From assembly GCA_016713335.1 (NCBI GenBank), contig JADJPH010000024.1:12978-76977 (forward strand): a DNA stretch of 64,000 bases, in the 5' to 3' direction. Both the position numbers and the translations under genes were made by a program. Position 1 is the stretch's first letter. The number at the start of each line of letters is the position of its first letter. The notes under the pieces are model-generated. The model ran no database searches. It had not been told where the DNA came from and saw only the letters and a program-made list of their open reading frames with translations. Origin of the DNA: Candidatus Fredericiella danica (GTDB lineage Bacteria; Chloroflexota; Anaerolineae; Caldilineales; Caldilineaceae). Shown here one piece after another: positions 12,273 through 21,111 of this stretch.

Positions 12273-13234
12273 CGATTCCTCCTCAGCAATCGCACCAGAC
12301 CAGGCGCAGCAAGGGCAACCACGATGATCAACGCATCGACGAGGGTCTGCCACCAGTTTGGCACGTTCGCAAACGAGATGATATTGCGAATGATCCCCAG
12401 TACGATCACACCGAGAATGCTGCCAAACACGCCACCTTGACCACCGCTCAGCCGTGTACCGCCCAGCACCACCGCAACCACCGAGTCCAACGTAAAGGAA
12501 TCGCCAATCCGCGGGTCACCGGAACTGGTGCCCAACGACAGCGCCACACCCGCCAACGCCGCAATCAAACCGGACAAGACATAGGTGCTAAAACGGATCC
12601 AGTTAACCGGCACGCCCGTGGCATAGGCGGCGTCTGGTTGGCCACCCACGGCAAATAGGTAGCGACCATAGCGGGTTGATCGCAACAACCACCACGCAAG
12701 CACCAGCGCAAGTGCGATGTAAATCCCCAGTGGTAGCCCCAATGGCGTTTCACGTCGATAGAACTGCGACAACAATTTGGGCACCGTGCCACCGGGACGG
12801 GGCAGCACCCAGAGTGCGAGGCCGGAGAAGATGAATGAGGTCGCATAGGTCGTGACAATCGGCTGCAGCCGCAAGATTGCAACGGCAAAACCGTTGAGCG
12901 CTCCCGCTGCCATGCCGGCCAGACATCCAAGCCCAACAATGAGTAAAAAACCACCTGGACCGGTGTCCGGGGCAAGGTTGGTGACAAGAATTGCCGTGAC
13001 CATCGACAAAATAGCGCCAACGGACAAATCAATGCCACCGCCGATGACGACGAAGGTCTGGCCTACCGCAAGGATCATCAGCGGCACAAAGGTGCGGAAA
13101 TTGCCGTTGAGCACGCGCGTCTCAAAGAGATTCGGCTGCAGCATCCAGTTGATGGCAAGCAACACAAGTAGGAGGCCCAGTGTGAAGAGATAGGGATTTC
13201 TACGCAGAATTCGTTGCAGCGTCATCCGGCTCAT
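12269..13234 (-). CDS. Sugar ABC transporter permease (RbsC/BPD_transp_2 family)
   Basis: 321 residues, intact. The conserved core GQTFVVIGGGIDLSVGAILS and the late GGTRLSGGQGGVFGSILG identify a ribose/xylose/galactofuranose-type permease, with about ten hydrophobic helices. Its start overlaps the ATPase stop (ATGA at 13231-13234) and its stop overlaps the second permease start, so three transporter genes are translationally coupled. Having two different permeases suggests a heterodimeric channel, as in galactofuranose (YtfT-YjfF) transporters. Confidence 0.93.
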   Translation of the reverse strand: MSRMTLQRILRRNPYLFTLGLLLVLLAINWMLQPNLFETRVLNGNFRTFVPLMILAVGQTFVVIGGGIDLSVGAILSMVTAILVTNLAPDTGPGGFLLIVGLGCLAGMAAGALNGFAVAILRLQPIVTTYATSFIFSGLALWVLPRPGGTVPKLLSQFYRRETPLGLPLGIYIALALVLAWWLLRSTRYGRYLFAVGGQPDAAYATGVPVNWIRFSTYVLSGLIAALAGVALSLGTSSGDPRIGDSFTLDSVVAVVLGGTRLSGGQGGVFGSILGVIVLGIIRNIISFANVPNWWQTLVDALIIVVALAAPGLVRLLRRNR

Positions 13235-14760
13235 TGGATGCTCCCATGACTTGCGCCGACGCTGGCGGCGATCAGGTTTGAGCGAGTCAATGAATCACCC
13301 CGCACCAGTTCGGCACGAATGACGCCATCATGCAGCACAAGCACCCGGTCACACAGCCCAAGCAACTCGGCATCGTCGCTGCTGTAGAAGACGATCGCTG
13401 TGCCCGCCTGACGTAATTCTCCCAGCAGGCGGTAGATCTCCGCCTTGGCGCCCACATCAACCCCCTTGGTCGGGTCATTGAGCAACAAGATGCGCGGGTT
13501 GCGCAGGAGCCACTTGCCGATCACCACCTTCTGCGCATTGCCACCGCTCAAGCTATTGACCGGGGCCTCCAGTCCGGCCATCACAATGCTCAGATCAGTC
13601 GCCGCCTGTCCTGCATCGCGTGTGGCGGCGCTCGTTCGCAGCGGGAAACCATATTTAGCCCACGATGGCAGTTGGAGGTTTTCAAGAATTGAACGGATGG
13701 CGAGGAGGCCCTGGGTGTTGCGATCGCCCGGTACGTAAGCAACGCCGGCGTCGACGGCATCCTTGGGGTGTTTCCATTGCACCGGCCGGCCGCTAATTTC
13801 AATCGCGCCGCCGTGACGAATGGCGCCAAAGACCGCTAACAGGATGTCCTCCTGGCCCTGGCCGCGCAGCCCGCCCAACCCGAGCAACTCCCCGTCATGC
13901 ACATCAAAGCTAACGTCGCGCAACGTCTGCGAGGTCAGCGTCCGCACTTGCAGGCGCACGGCCGCTAGTCCAGTCCCATTCACATGGGTGTCGTCGCGGT
14001 GGGCAGCCAGCGCGGCATCGGCATCGGCTGACTCACCTGTCATCAGCGCCACCACGGCAGCCTCACTCGCACCGGCATGCACCAGATCGCCGACGGTCTG
14101 CCCATTGCGCATCACGACGATGCGGTCAGCAATCCGAAAGACTTCTTCCATCCGGTGCGATACAAAGACGATTGCGCGCCCATCCCGTTTCCATTGCTCG
14201 ATCAAATCGAAGAGCCGGTTCACCTGCTGGCTATCCAGACTTGCCGTCGCCTCGTCCAGAATGATGAAACGCGGGTCGAGGCTGAATGTCTTCAGAATCT
14301 CGACAATCTGTTTAGCGTCAGGGGTCAGATCTTTGACGGGCGTCTCCGGATCCAGCACAGGGATCACACCCGCAAATTGATCCAGCAGGCCCCGCGTGCG
14401 ATCCAGCGTTGCACGGCGATTCACCGGCAAGCCAAAGTGCAGCGGTTCGTGGGTTAGCCAGATATTCTCCGCAATGCTCATATCGGGGATCAGACTCAGT
14501 TCCTGATAGACCGCCGTAATCCCACGCGCCCGCGCGGCATGCGGATGGGCAAAAGTCACCGGCTGTCCGTCTAGAATGAGTTCGCCGCCATCCGGCGTCA
14601 CCACGCCGGTGATGATCTTGCTGAGGGTGCTCTTACCACTGCCGTTGGCACCAACCAGGGCGACGACTTCACCGGAAGCAACCGCCAGGGTGCCGTCCGA
14701 CAGCGCCGTCACACCCCCATAACGCTTCGTGACGTGCTGGGCTGAGAGTGAAATTTGCAT
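13231..14760 (-). CDS. Sugar ABC transporter ATP-binding protein (RbsA/MglA-type, two ATPase domains)
   Basis: 509 residues, the normal length of the duplicated sugar-importer ATPase. The N-terminal domain has Walker A GANGSGKS (about 37-44) and Walker B FIILDEATASLD. Its signature region is the variant LTPDAKQIVEILK typical of RbsA proteins. The C-terminal domain has the degenerate Walker A GLGGLRGQGQ and a full signature SGGNAQKV followed by ILLLNDPTKGVDVGAK. It powers the two permeases that follow it, and its gene is preceded by a hairpin at 14787-14807 separating it from the binding-protein gene. Confidence 0.95.
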   Translation of the reverse strand: MQISLSAQHVTKRYGGVTALSDGTLAVASGEVVALVGANGSGKSTLSKIITGVVTPDGGELILDGQPVTFAHPHAARARGITAVYQELSLIPDMSIAENIWLTHEPLHFGLPVNRRATLDRTRGLLDQFAGVIPVLDPETPVKDLTPDAKQIVEILKTFSLDPRFIILDEATASLDSQQVNRLFDLIEQWKRDGRAIVFVSHRMEEVFRIADRIVVMRNGQTVGDLVHAGASEAAVVALMTGESADADAALAAHRDDTHVNGTGLAAVRLQVRTLTSQTLRDVSFDVHDGELLGLGGLRGQGQEDILLAVFGAIRHGGAIEISGRPVQWKHPKDAVDAGVAYVPGDRNTQGLLAIRSILENLQLPSWAKYGFPLRTSAATRDAGQAATDLSIVMAGLEAPVNSLSGGNAQKVVIGKWLLRNPRILLLNDPTKGVDVGAKAEIYRLLGELRQAGTAIVFYSSDDAELLGLCDRVLVLHDGVIRAELVRGDSLTRSNLIAASVGASHGSIQ

Positions 14761-14786
14761 AGCGGTTTTGAGGTGGAAAAATGGGA

Positions 14787-14807
14787 GGGGAACCTATGCG
14801 GTTCCCC
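14787..14807 (-). terminator. Intercistronic hairpin, probable partial terminator
   Basis: An 8-bp stem (ggggaacc / ggttcccc) with a 5-base loop in the 70-bp gap between the binding-protein and ATPase genes. On the minus strand it is followed within a few bases by a TTTTT run. Such a hairpin would let the binding protein be made in excess over the membrane complex, the usual need in ABC importers. Confidence 0.6.
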
Positions 14808-14830
14808 CTATTAGCAGCATACCCGATCGC

Positions 14831-15979
14831 TTACTTGAAGAATCCGTCCGCTGTCGCCTGGTCGATGATACCGTCGAGTGTGTACGACGCCGGGAGGTCC
14901 TTCACCTTGGCAAATTCATCGGCCAGGGTCTCCGGTGTGACGGTGCCAGGAATCGGGACATACAGCGTATTGCCGCAAGGACCCGCAAGCTTGGATTCAT
15001 CGAGTTGCTTGCCCTGCAACAGGTTCACCATCACGCGCAGCCCGCTGGCAGCAACGCCCGGTGGGTTGACAACGCCGATGCTCTTGAAGTCAGGATTTTC
15101 CTGCAGCACTTCTTCCCACAGGGCCAGATAGCTCTGGCGCGCTTCGCCGGAGACGATCGGCCACTTTGCCGGCGCTGCCGTCTTGATGGCGGTCAGCACA
15201 CCAAACGCCATCCCGTCCTGCGTCCACACACCGTCGATGTTGGGGATGGAGGCCAGGAAGTTACTCATGACCTGTTGTCCGGTCGCCTGGTCCCACTTGC
15301 CGGTGTCGCGACCAACCACCTTGATGTCCGGATACTTGTCCAACACTTCCTGCACGCCGGCCATGCGTGCTTCATTGGCTGGATGGCCAACAAAGCCTTC
15401 GATGAGCACGATGTCGCCCTTGCCCCCCAGTTGGTCGGCCAGCCACTGTGCGCTGATCTTGGCCCATTCCTTCTGATCGATCACGACGTTGATCACACCT
15501 GGGGCGCAGATTTCCTGGTCGATCGCAATGACCGGCACACCCGCGGCGACAACCTCTTCCAGGGTCGTGTTCAAGGCATTAACATCACCCGGGTTGATGA
15601 TGATGCCGTTCACGCCCTTATTCACCAGATTTTGGATCTGCTGAATCTGGCCCTGCGCATCCGTGTCGGCGCTTTCGATGACCAGATCGTTGGTCAGCCC
15701 GGCATCCTTGAATTCCGTGTTGACGGCCTCCATCTGCTGGATCATCTGCGTGCGCCACTCGCTACCCACGAAGCTATTGGACAGACCAATGGTGAATGGC
15801 GGCTCACCGGCCGGAACCTGGGGCAGTACAGCCGCATCTGCGGCAGGCGCAGCCTCGGCTGCTGCTTCTGTTGCTTCCGCAGGGGCAGCTGCTGGAGCCG
15901 CCACGGGCGCCGCACAGGCCACCAATACCATGCTGGCGACAAGCAGTGTCGTCAGCAACAACGCAACTTTGCGATTCAT
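14831..15979 (-). CDS. Sugar ABC transporter substrate-binding lipoprotein
   Basis: 382 residues from ATG 15979, chosen because AGGAGG lies 5-10 bases upstream; the open frame extends to 16066 but without a plausible start. The signal peptide ends in the lipobox LVAC with Cys22, so the protein should be lipid-anchored. An alanine/proline-rich linker follows, then a type I periplasmic-binding fold (Peripla_BP_4 type): FTIGLSNSFVGSEWRTQMIQ, GIIINPGDVNAL, GVPVIAIDQEICAPGV, WTQDGMAFGVLTAI. The ligand is a sugar or polyol, but the sequence does not tell which. The combination with two permeases and DeoC is unusual enough that ribose should not be assumed. Confidence 0.93.
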   Translation of the reverse strand: MNRKVALLLTTLLVASMVLVACAAPVAAPAAAPAEATEAAAEAAPAADAAVLPQVPAGEPPFTIGLSNSFVGSEWRTQMIQQMEAVNTEFKDAGLTNDLVIESADTDAQGQIQQIQNLVNKGVNGIIINPGDVNALNTTLEEVVAAGVPVIAIDQEICAPGVINVVIDQKEWAKISAQWLADQLGGKGDIVLIEGFVGHPANEARMAGVQEVLDKYPDIKVVGRDTGKWDQATGQQVMSNFLASIPNIDGVWTQDGMAFGVLTAIKTAAPAKWPIVSGEARQSYLALWEEVLQENPDFKSIGVVNPPGVAASGLRVMVNLLQGKQLDESKLAGPCGNTLYVPIPGTVTPETLADEFAKVKDLPASYTLDGIIDQATADGFFK

Positions 15980-16116
15980 GTATCCTCCTGTCTGGATGAA
16001 AAAAGAATGGGGAACACCTCTATTGTAAACCAACGCCGGGAACTTCTGTGAATTGGGGCAAGCCACCCATCAGGCGCAGCCTACACCCTGCACTGCCCGG
16101 CGCATCAACCGCCCAG

Positions 16117-16802
16117 TTATGCCTGAAACCGCACCTTGTACTCTTCAAGAATCTCGCTTGTCCTCGTTGCACCACAGCGCGTGACGCCCAGCGTGCGCAC
16201 CTCCAGGAGCCGATCAAGCGAACGCACCCCTCCGGCGGCCTTTACCTGCACCTGCGGGGCCGCATAGGTGCGCATCAGGATCAGATCCGCATCGGTGGCG
16301 CCGCCCGTGCCATACCCCGTCGACGTCTTGACCCAGTCACACCCGAGTTCGCTGCAGATCTCGCACAATCGGATTTTCTGCGCATCGGTGAGATAGCAGT
16401 TTTCGAAGATTACCTTGATTTTCTGCCCCGCGTCGTGTACTGGCGCCGGTAACCGCTTGAATGTCCGCACGCACATAATCCCAGTTTTCCGCTGAGCACC
16501 TGGCTGATGTTCACCACCATGTCCAATTCCTGCCCACCGTCGGCCAGCGCCAATTTTGCCTCCGCAACCTTGACGCCGGTCGTGTGGCCGCCATGTGGAA
16601 AGCCAATCGTCGTACTTGCCTTCACATCACTCCCCGCCAGCCGTTGTGCACACCGGCGCAAGTAGTACGGCATGATGCAAACACTTGCCACATCGTAGCG
16701 CAGCGCCACATCAATCCCCGCTTCCAACTCGGCCGCCGGTATCGTTGGATTGAGCAGCGAGTGGTCGATCATCTTTGCGATTTGTTGATAGGTTGGATCC
16801 AT
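16117..16802 (-). CDS. deoC: Deoxyribose-phosphate aldolase, two frame changes
   Basis: About 228 residues over the fragments 16802-16480 and 16476-16117. DeoC splits 2-deoxyribose-5-phosphate into glyceraldehyde-3-phosphate and acetaldehyde. The N-terminal part reads IAKMIDHSLLNPT, and ELDMVVNISQVLSG carries the conserved Asp. The C-terminal part has CDWVKTSTGYGTGGAT with the Schiff-base Lys. Between them, two single-base changes (an AAAA run at about 16484 and a GGCG near 16450) restore SGNWDYVRADIQAVTAPVHD. Start ATG 16802 gives the usual N-terminus; 16829 is possible. In this operon it probably cleaves a sugar phosphate made by the ROK kinase. Confidence 0.88.
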
Positions 16803-16835
16803 GGACCTTTGGAATGGTCCCTTTCGCATCACGTA

Positions 16836-17826
16836 TCATCGTTCTGATGGCCTACGAGATACCAATAGTCCCGCCCGAGCAATGCCGCCCAAGGCAATTC
16901 CCCATGGCGGCTTTGTTTCCAAGCAGCGACGGTTCAACGCGCAGTTCATCCGCTGGAAACATCCCAATCCGTTGCCGGACCGTGGCCCGCACCGTGTCAA
17001 ACAAGAGTGGCCCGATCTCGGCCACACTGCCGCCAATCACGACGAGATCCGGGTGTAGGATTGCAAACACATTGGCAACGCCGATGCCAAGATATTCGGC
17101 AGCGCGCACCAGGATGTCGCGCACGGCCACGTCGCCTGCTGCTGCAGCGAGCGCCATCTCATGTGGCGTCACACGTCCGGCATCCCCGTTGACCAACTCC
17201 TGCAGCCGCGTGGTTTGTCCCGTCAAGAGCAACCGCACCCCTTCAGCCGTGATCGCCGGCCCGCTGCAGAGGGTTTCGAGGCAGCCTCGGCTGCCGCACC
17301 CGCACCTTGGTCCGTCGGGTATGATGGTGTGGTGGCCGAACTCGCCCGCCGTACCATTCGGCCCCAGGTGGAGATGGCCATCGATCGTAAAGCCACCGCC
17401 GATGCCCGTGCCGACCGCAAAGAAGGCAAGGTTGCCCACTTGCCGGCCATGCCCATAGACCAGTTCACCCAACGTCGCTGCACGCACGTCATTCAAGAGA
17501 TAGATGGGGCAACCCAGGCGCGGTTCCAACACGTCCGCAACAGGCACGCCACGCCACTGCGTCGGCAGGTTGGGCAGGAACTTGACGCTCCCGCGAGCGA
17601 TGTCCGCTTCCCCAGGAATCCCCATCCCAAGTGCGGCTGGGCGCCGCCCAACCTCGTCGCTCAGCGCTTCAACCAACGCCCCGATGCGCGCCAGCACCGC
17701 GGCTGGTCCTTCATGCGCTTGCGTCGGCGTTTTGTGTTCAGCCAATACCTGGCCGTCGGTGGTCGCCAGCGCGCATGCAATCTTGGTGCCGCCGAGGTCG
17801 ACACTCGCAAAGACATCTTCGGTCAT
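16836..17826 (-). CDS. ROK-family sugar kinase (glucokinase-like), frame change near the end
   Basis: About 330 residues. ROK kinases phosphorylate hexoses or N-acetylhexosamines with ATP. DLGGTKIACALATTDG is the phosphate-binding motif, GTGIGGGFTIDG the second glycine-rich element, and CGCGSRGCLETLCSG the zinc-binding CxCGxxGCxE signature that marks ROK enzymes. There is no N-terminal helix-turn-helix, so it is a kinase and not a NagC-type repressor. Start ATG 17826 (MTEDVFASVDLGG). One base change at about 16908 (GGGGAATT) replaces the C-terminus MGNCLGRH with the plausible MGIALGGIARAGLLVS and a stop at 16836. Confidence 0.9.
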
Positions 17827-17836
17827 CAAGCGGTCC

Positions 17837-18761
17837 CTAGAGATCGGTGGCCAGATATTGGCGCAGATAGTTGTAGCTCTGCTGCAAGGACGCCTTGCGC
17901 AGTTCCAGTGAACCTTCAAATGCACGATCCTCCACCTCGACGCACACCGGACCCTGGTACCCTGTGTCTGTCAGGATAGAGAAAAATTTGCCCCAGTCGA
18001 CGTCCGCCCATGCCCGGCAGTTTTGGCGTGTGATACTCGTTCGGATAAGCGAGGATGCCGACCTGGTTGAGACGTTCGAGATCAATCCGGGCATCTTTGG
18101 CATGAACGTGGAAGATTCGCTCCTTGAACTCCTGAATTGGCGCCAGATAATCCATGCGCTGCCAAATCATATGCGACGGATCGTAGTTTAGTCCAAAATT
18201 CTTGCTAGGAATATCTTCGAACATGCGCCGCCAGATGGCAGGCGTGCGCGCAAGGTTCTTGCCGCCCGGCCACTCGTCCCTGGAAAAGAGCATCGGACAA
18301 TTCTCGATGCCCACTTTGATGCCGTGGTCTTCGGCAAACTGGATGATCGGTCGCCAGACTTCCAAGAACCGCGGCCAATTCTCATCCAGCGACTTCGTCC
18401 AATCACGGCCCACAAAGGTGTTGACTACTGTCAGCCCCAGTAATTCTGCGGCAAGAATGACGTTCTTGATGTGATCCCCGTAGACCTTGGCCTCAGCGAG
18501 ATCGGGCGTCAATGGATTTGGATAGTAACCCAAAGCGCTGATGGTGACGCCGGTTTTCTCAACGAGTTCATTGACGCGACGCGCATCATCGGCCGTGAAA
18601 CCGGCCACGTCGATATGGGTTACCCCAGCATAACGGCGCTCCGCTTTGCCTTTGGGCCAGCACATCACCTCAACGGTGCCGTACCCAATCCCGGCGGCAA
18701 CATCGAGCACATCCTCAAACGACAAATCCGGCAAAATGGCGCTGACAAATCCGAGTTTCAT
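17837..18761 (-). CDS. Sugar phosphate isomerase/epimerase (xylose isomerase-like TIM barrel), one frame change
   Basis: About 308 residues. It starts MKLGFVSAILPDLSFEDVLD with GGAGG upstream. The TIM-barrel AP_endonuc_2 fold shows metal-ligand regions VGIENCPML (Glu), NYDPSHM (Asp, His), FHVHAKDARID (His) and, after the frame change near 18006, GPVCVEVEDRAFEG (Glu). Such enzymes isomerise or epimerise keto- and aldoses or inosose derivatives. The stop at 17837 is 10 bp from the ROK start. The substrate is unknown. Confidence 0.87.
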
Positions 18762-18775
18762 ATGGTCCTCCAGTT

Positions 18776-19927
18776 TTAAGCGCCGACCGTGACCCAACGC
18801 TGCTCGTTGGCGCTGCGCAGGATCGCCTCACACAACAGAATCTCGCGATGCCCCTCTTCAAACGTCGGGTATTGGGGCGTAGCGTTGAAATCACCGGCGG
18901 CAATATAGTCGTAAAAAGCCTTAAAGAGCATCTTGAACGAATCCGGGTATCCTTCATTGTGGCCACCAGGGTACCCAATATAGGGTCTGACGGCGGCGTC
19001 CATCAGCCCAGGATCTTTCAGCAATAATTCGTTCGGCCGGTCGCGGTGGCCAAACCAAAGTTCATTGGGCCGTTCGCCGTCAAACCAGACGGCATTCTGC
19101 GACCCGGCAATTTCGTAACGCAGCGAGTTCTTGCGACCGGCGGTCAACTGCGAAACCCACAACATCCCGCGGGCGCCCCCTTTGAACCGGAGCATCACTC
19201 CGCCCATGTCCTCGGTCTCGATCGAGAGCGGTTCGGTTACCTGCTGCTGTTGGACCTTGCCGCTGAAAGTCTCCACCTCGCCCTTGGGACGCTGCCGGAC
19301 TGGAAACACCGTGCGCAGATCTGCCAGGAGCGACTCAATTTCGAGTCCCGTGATCGTCTGCACCAGGTCCATCCAGTGCGTGCCAATATCTGCAAGCGCC
19401 CGCAGTTGGCCGCCCTCCGACGCCAACACGCGCCAGTTGTAATCAGTCGGATAGAGCAGCCAGTCTTGCACATACCCACCCTGGATGGAGAAGACTTCGC
19501 CGATCTCGCCGCTGCGCACGCGTTGGCGTGCTTCGAGGCTGGTTGGGTAGAAACGATAGTTGTAGTTGACCCCGGCCGCAAGGTTCACGGTTCTGGCCAG
19601 TGCCACCAACTGCGCCGACTCCTGGGAGGTCATGGTGAGCGGCTTCTCGACCAGCACGTGCTTGCCAGCCAGCAGCGCTGCTTTCGCGGTGTCAAAGTGC
19701 CAGCGATTTGGCGTCGTAATGTGCACCGCCTGCACCGCCTTGTCCGCCAGGATTTCGTCAAAGTCCTGGTAGGCTTTGGGAATCCCATACTGGCTGGCGA
19801 ACTTTTGCGACTTCTCCGGCGATGAACCAAGGATTCCTTCCACACGTACACCCAGCCGGCGCAGCGCCTCCGTGTGGGTTGGTCCCATGAAACCTGTGCC
19901 GGTGATGGCAACGCCAATGTCATACAT
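18776..19927 (-). CDS. Gfo/Idh/MocA family oxidoreductase
   Basis: 383 residues from ATG 19927 (MYDIGVAITGTGFMG), chosen for AAGGAGA upstream; the frame is open to 20062 but overlaps the regulator gene. The dinucleotide-binding GTGFMG and the intact EKP motif in HVLVEKPLTMT are both seen. The substrate domain has ADIGTHWMDLVQTITG. It differs clearly from the second dehydrogenase at 9946-11154, which has CTKP in place of EKP, so the two probably act on different intermediates. It is the first enzyme gene after the regulator. Confidence 0.9.
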   Translation of the reverse strand: MYDIGVAITGTGFMGPTHTEALRRLGVRVEGILGSSPEKSQKFASQYGIPKAYQDFDEILADKAVQAVHITTPNRWHFDTAKAALLAGKHVLVEKPLTMTSQESAQLVALARTVNLAAGVNYNYRFYPTSLEARQRVRSGEIGEVFSIQGGYVQDWLLYPTDYNWRVLASEGGQLRALADIGTHWMDLVQTITGLEIESLLADLRTVFPVRQRPKGEVETFSGKVQQQQVTEPLSIETEDMGGVMLRFKGGARGMLWVSQLTAGRKNSLRYEIAGSQNAVWFDGERPNELWFGHRDRPNELLLKDPGLMDAAVRPYIGYPGGHNEGYPDSFKMLFKAFYDYIAAGDFNATPQYPTFEEGHREILLCEAILRSANEQRWVTVGA

Positions 19928-19956
19928 AGGGCTTGTCTCCTTAGGTAGTTGGGGGC

Positions 19957-20730
19957 TCATGCATTGCGCAGTACGCCGGTGGCGGGCCGCGCAGTCTGTA
20001 CCGGACCTAGCCGGTTGTGGAATTCGTAGAGATCGCCGCGGTACCAGGTCTGTTCCCACCAAAGCGGTTCACCGCCCACGAGGAAGCCGGTCGACAGCAC
20101 CAGGAAGCCCGCAGCCGCGCGGCCGACCTGTAATAGTTTTACCTCCTGCCCGCGCAGCATCACCGCGCGGATCGTTTCGTCCGCACCGCCAATCGCAAGC
20201 CCATACTTGTGCGACCAGATTGTGTAAAGCGAACCTTCAAGGTCGGTGGCCTGTAAGCCAGGACAACTCCTCGCCACAATGAAACGGCGCTCAAAGATGA
20301 CGGGGATGTTGTCGGCCAACCGCAGACGCTCTACAAAGTAGACATCTTCACCCTCACGCAGCCGCAGATAGTCGGCCACGACCGGTGGCGTTGCGCTGGC
20401 ACGGACGCACTCGAACCTCAATACTTGTGTGGATGGCTTCTTACCCGCCGCGATCGCCTTGTCGGTGAAACTGACCAGCGCACTGGCGTCATATTGCAGC
20501 GCGCGCCCGCGCACAAAGGTGCCAACGCCCTTCTTAAATTCGAGCATGCCTTCCGCAACCAGATTGGACAATGCCTTGTTGGCAGTGGCGCGACTGACGC
20601 CAAACCGTTCGCAGATCTGGCGCTCCGTTAGAAACTGCTGTCCATTTGCAAACTGACCGGAACGCAGTTCCTCGCGCAACAACAAATTTAGTTGCTGATA
20701 TACGGGCGTCTTTACAAGTCGATTTGGCAT
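19957..20730 (-). CDS. GntR-family transcriptional regulator with UTRA domain (HutC type)
   Basis: 257 residues. Residues 1-70 form the winged helix (YQQLNLLLREELRSGQ..LTERQICERFGVSRATANKALSNLVAEGM), and GTFVRG closes the wing. Residues of about 90-245 form the UTRA ligand-binding domain (VYFVERLRLADNIPVIFERRFI). HutC-type members usually repress their own operon and release it when a sugar phosphate or related ligand binds. It is the first gene of the sugar operon. A palindrome at 20781-20795 right after the predicted transcription start is a likely operator. Confidence 0.93.
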   Translation of the reverse strand: MPNRLVKTPVYQQLNLLLREELRSGQFANGQQFLTERQICERFGVSRATANKALSNLVAEGMLEFKKGVGTFVRGRALQYDASALVSFTDKAIAAGKKPSTQVLRFECVRASATPPVVADYLRLREGEDVYFVERLRLADNIPVIFERRFIVARSCPGLQATDLEGSLYTIWSHKYGLAIGGADETIRAVMLRGQEVKLLQVGRAAAGFLVLSTGFLVGGEPLWWEQTWYRGDLYEFHNRLGPVQTARPATGVLRNA

Positions 20731-20780
20731 CTTTGGGAACCGAACGCGAATGCTACGGACGGTCAGACAACTTCAGCTTC

Positions 20781-20795
20781 AGTGGCTAGGCCACT
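20781..20795 (-). promoter_or_regulatory. Candidate GntR operator
   Basis: A 6-3-6 palindrome (agtggc-tag-gccact) located about 5-20 bases after the predicted start of the operon transcript and about 50 bases before the regulator's ATG. Its position would block RNA polymerase, which suits autorepression by the GntR protein. Inference from position and symmetry only. Confidence 0.5.
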
Positions 20796-20806
20796 ATACA
20801 ACACAG

Positions 20807-20835
20807 AGTCTAAAGGATGCATGCCCGGTTGTCAA
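20807..20835 (-). promoter_or_regulatory. Promoter of the sugar operon
   Basis: On the minus strand, TTGACA (20835-20830), a 17-base spacer and TAGACT (20812-20807) form a sigma-70 type promoter. It precedes the GntR gene by about 80 bp. Confidence 0.65.
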
Positions 20836-20907
20836 GCGGGTTTCCGGCCATGGCCACAGCAATACAAATAAACGAACGTCGGCGCCGCTTCACCCGCTAT
20901 TCGACTG

Positions 20908-20936
20908 TTGACAGCGGCTGGCTGGCTATCTATACT
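20908..20936 (+). promoter_or_regulatory. Promoter of purH
   Basis: TTGACA (20908-20913), a 17-base spacer and TATACT (20931-20936): a near-consensus sigma-70 promoter. Transcription would start near 20943, about 13 bases before the riboswitch candidate, leaving a leader of about 170 nt before purH. Confidence 0.8.
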
Positions 20937-20955
20937 CAAAGCAGCAAATCAAAGC

Positions 20956-21050
20956 AGCGTGCTTAACTGGCGATTCCGCCCATCCGGCGGTTGTGGCGCC
21001 CACCACAGGGAAAAGCGCGCTGGATAATGCCGACAGTCGCGCGCCTGGGC
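20956..21050 (+). ncRNA. ZTP (pfl-motif) riboswitch candidate in the purH leader
   Basis: P1 is formed by agcgtgctt (20956-20964) and aagcgcgct (21013-21021), nine pairs. The 5' strand is followed by aactggcga, close to the conserved GACUGGCGA of the pfl motif. A small hairpin ccgcc-catcc-ggcgg (20976-20990) and a stem around gtggcgcccac lead into ccaccacagggaaaagc, resembling the conserved CCACCGGGGAGC segment. The 3' end cgcgcctgggc (21040-21050) matches the conserved CGCCUGGGC, whose CGCC can form the pseudoknot with UGGCG. ZTP riboswitches sense ZMP/ZTP (AICAR nucleotides) and are known to control purH, whose enzyme consumes ZMP. The aaaa in the third segment departs from consensus. Confidence 0.72.
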
Positions 21051-21087
21051 TGGGCAGCCGGTGCCATGTGCGTGCGGCTGCCCAGCC
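21048..21087 (+). terminator. Terminator-like hairpin of the purH leader (riboswitch expression platform)
   Basis: A perfect 13-bp stem (ggctgggcagccg / cggctgcccagcc) with a 14-base loop followed by tttact. Its left arm overlaps the last bases of the aptamer (cctgggc), so ligand-bound aptamer and hairpin compete. The T-run is weak. The hairpin ends about 10 bases before the purH Shine-Dalgarno (aaggag), so effects on translation are also possible. Confidence 0.65.
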
Positions 21088-21111
21088 TTTACTATCTCAA
21101 GGAGCAACGCT

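Noticed and set aside
14729..16051. 440-residue open frame opposite the binding-protein gene
   Set aside because: The minus-strand product has a signal peptide, lipobox and binding-protein fold; the plus-strand frame does not.
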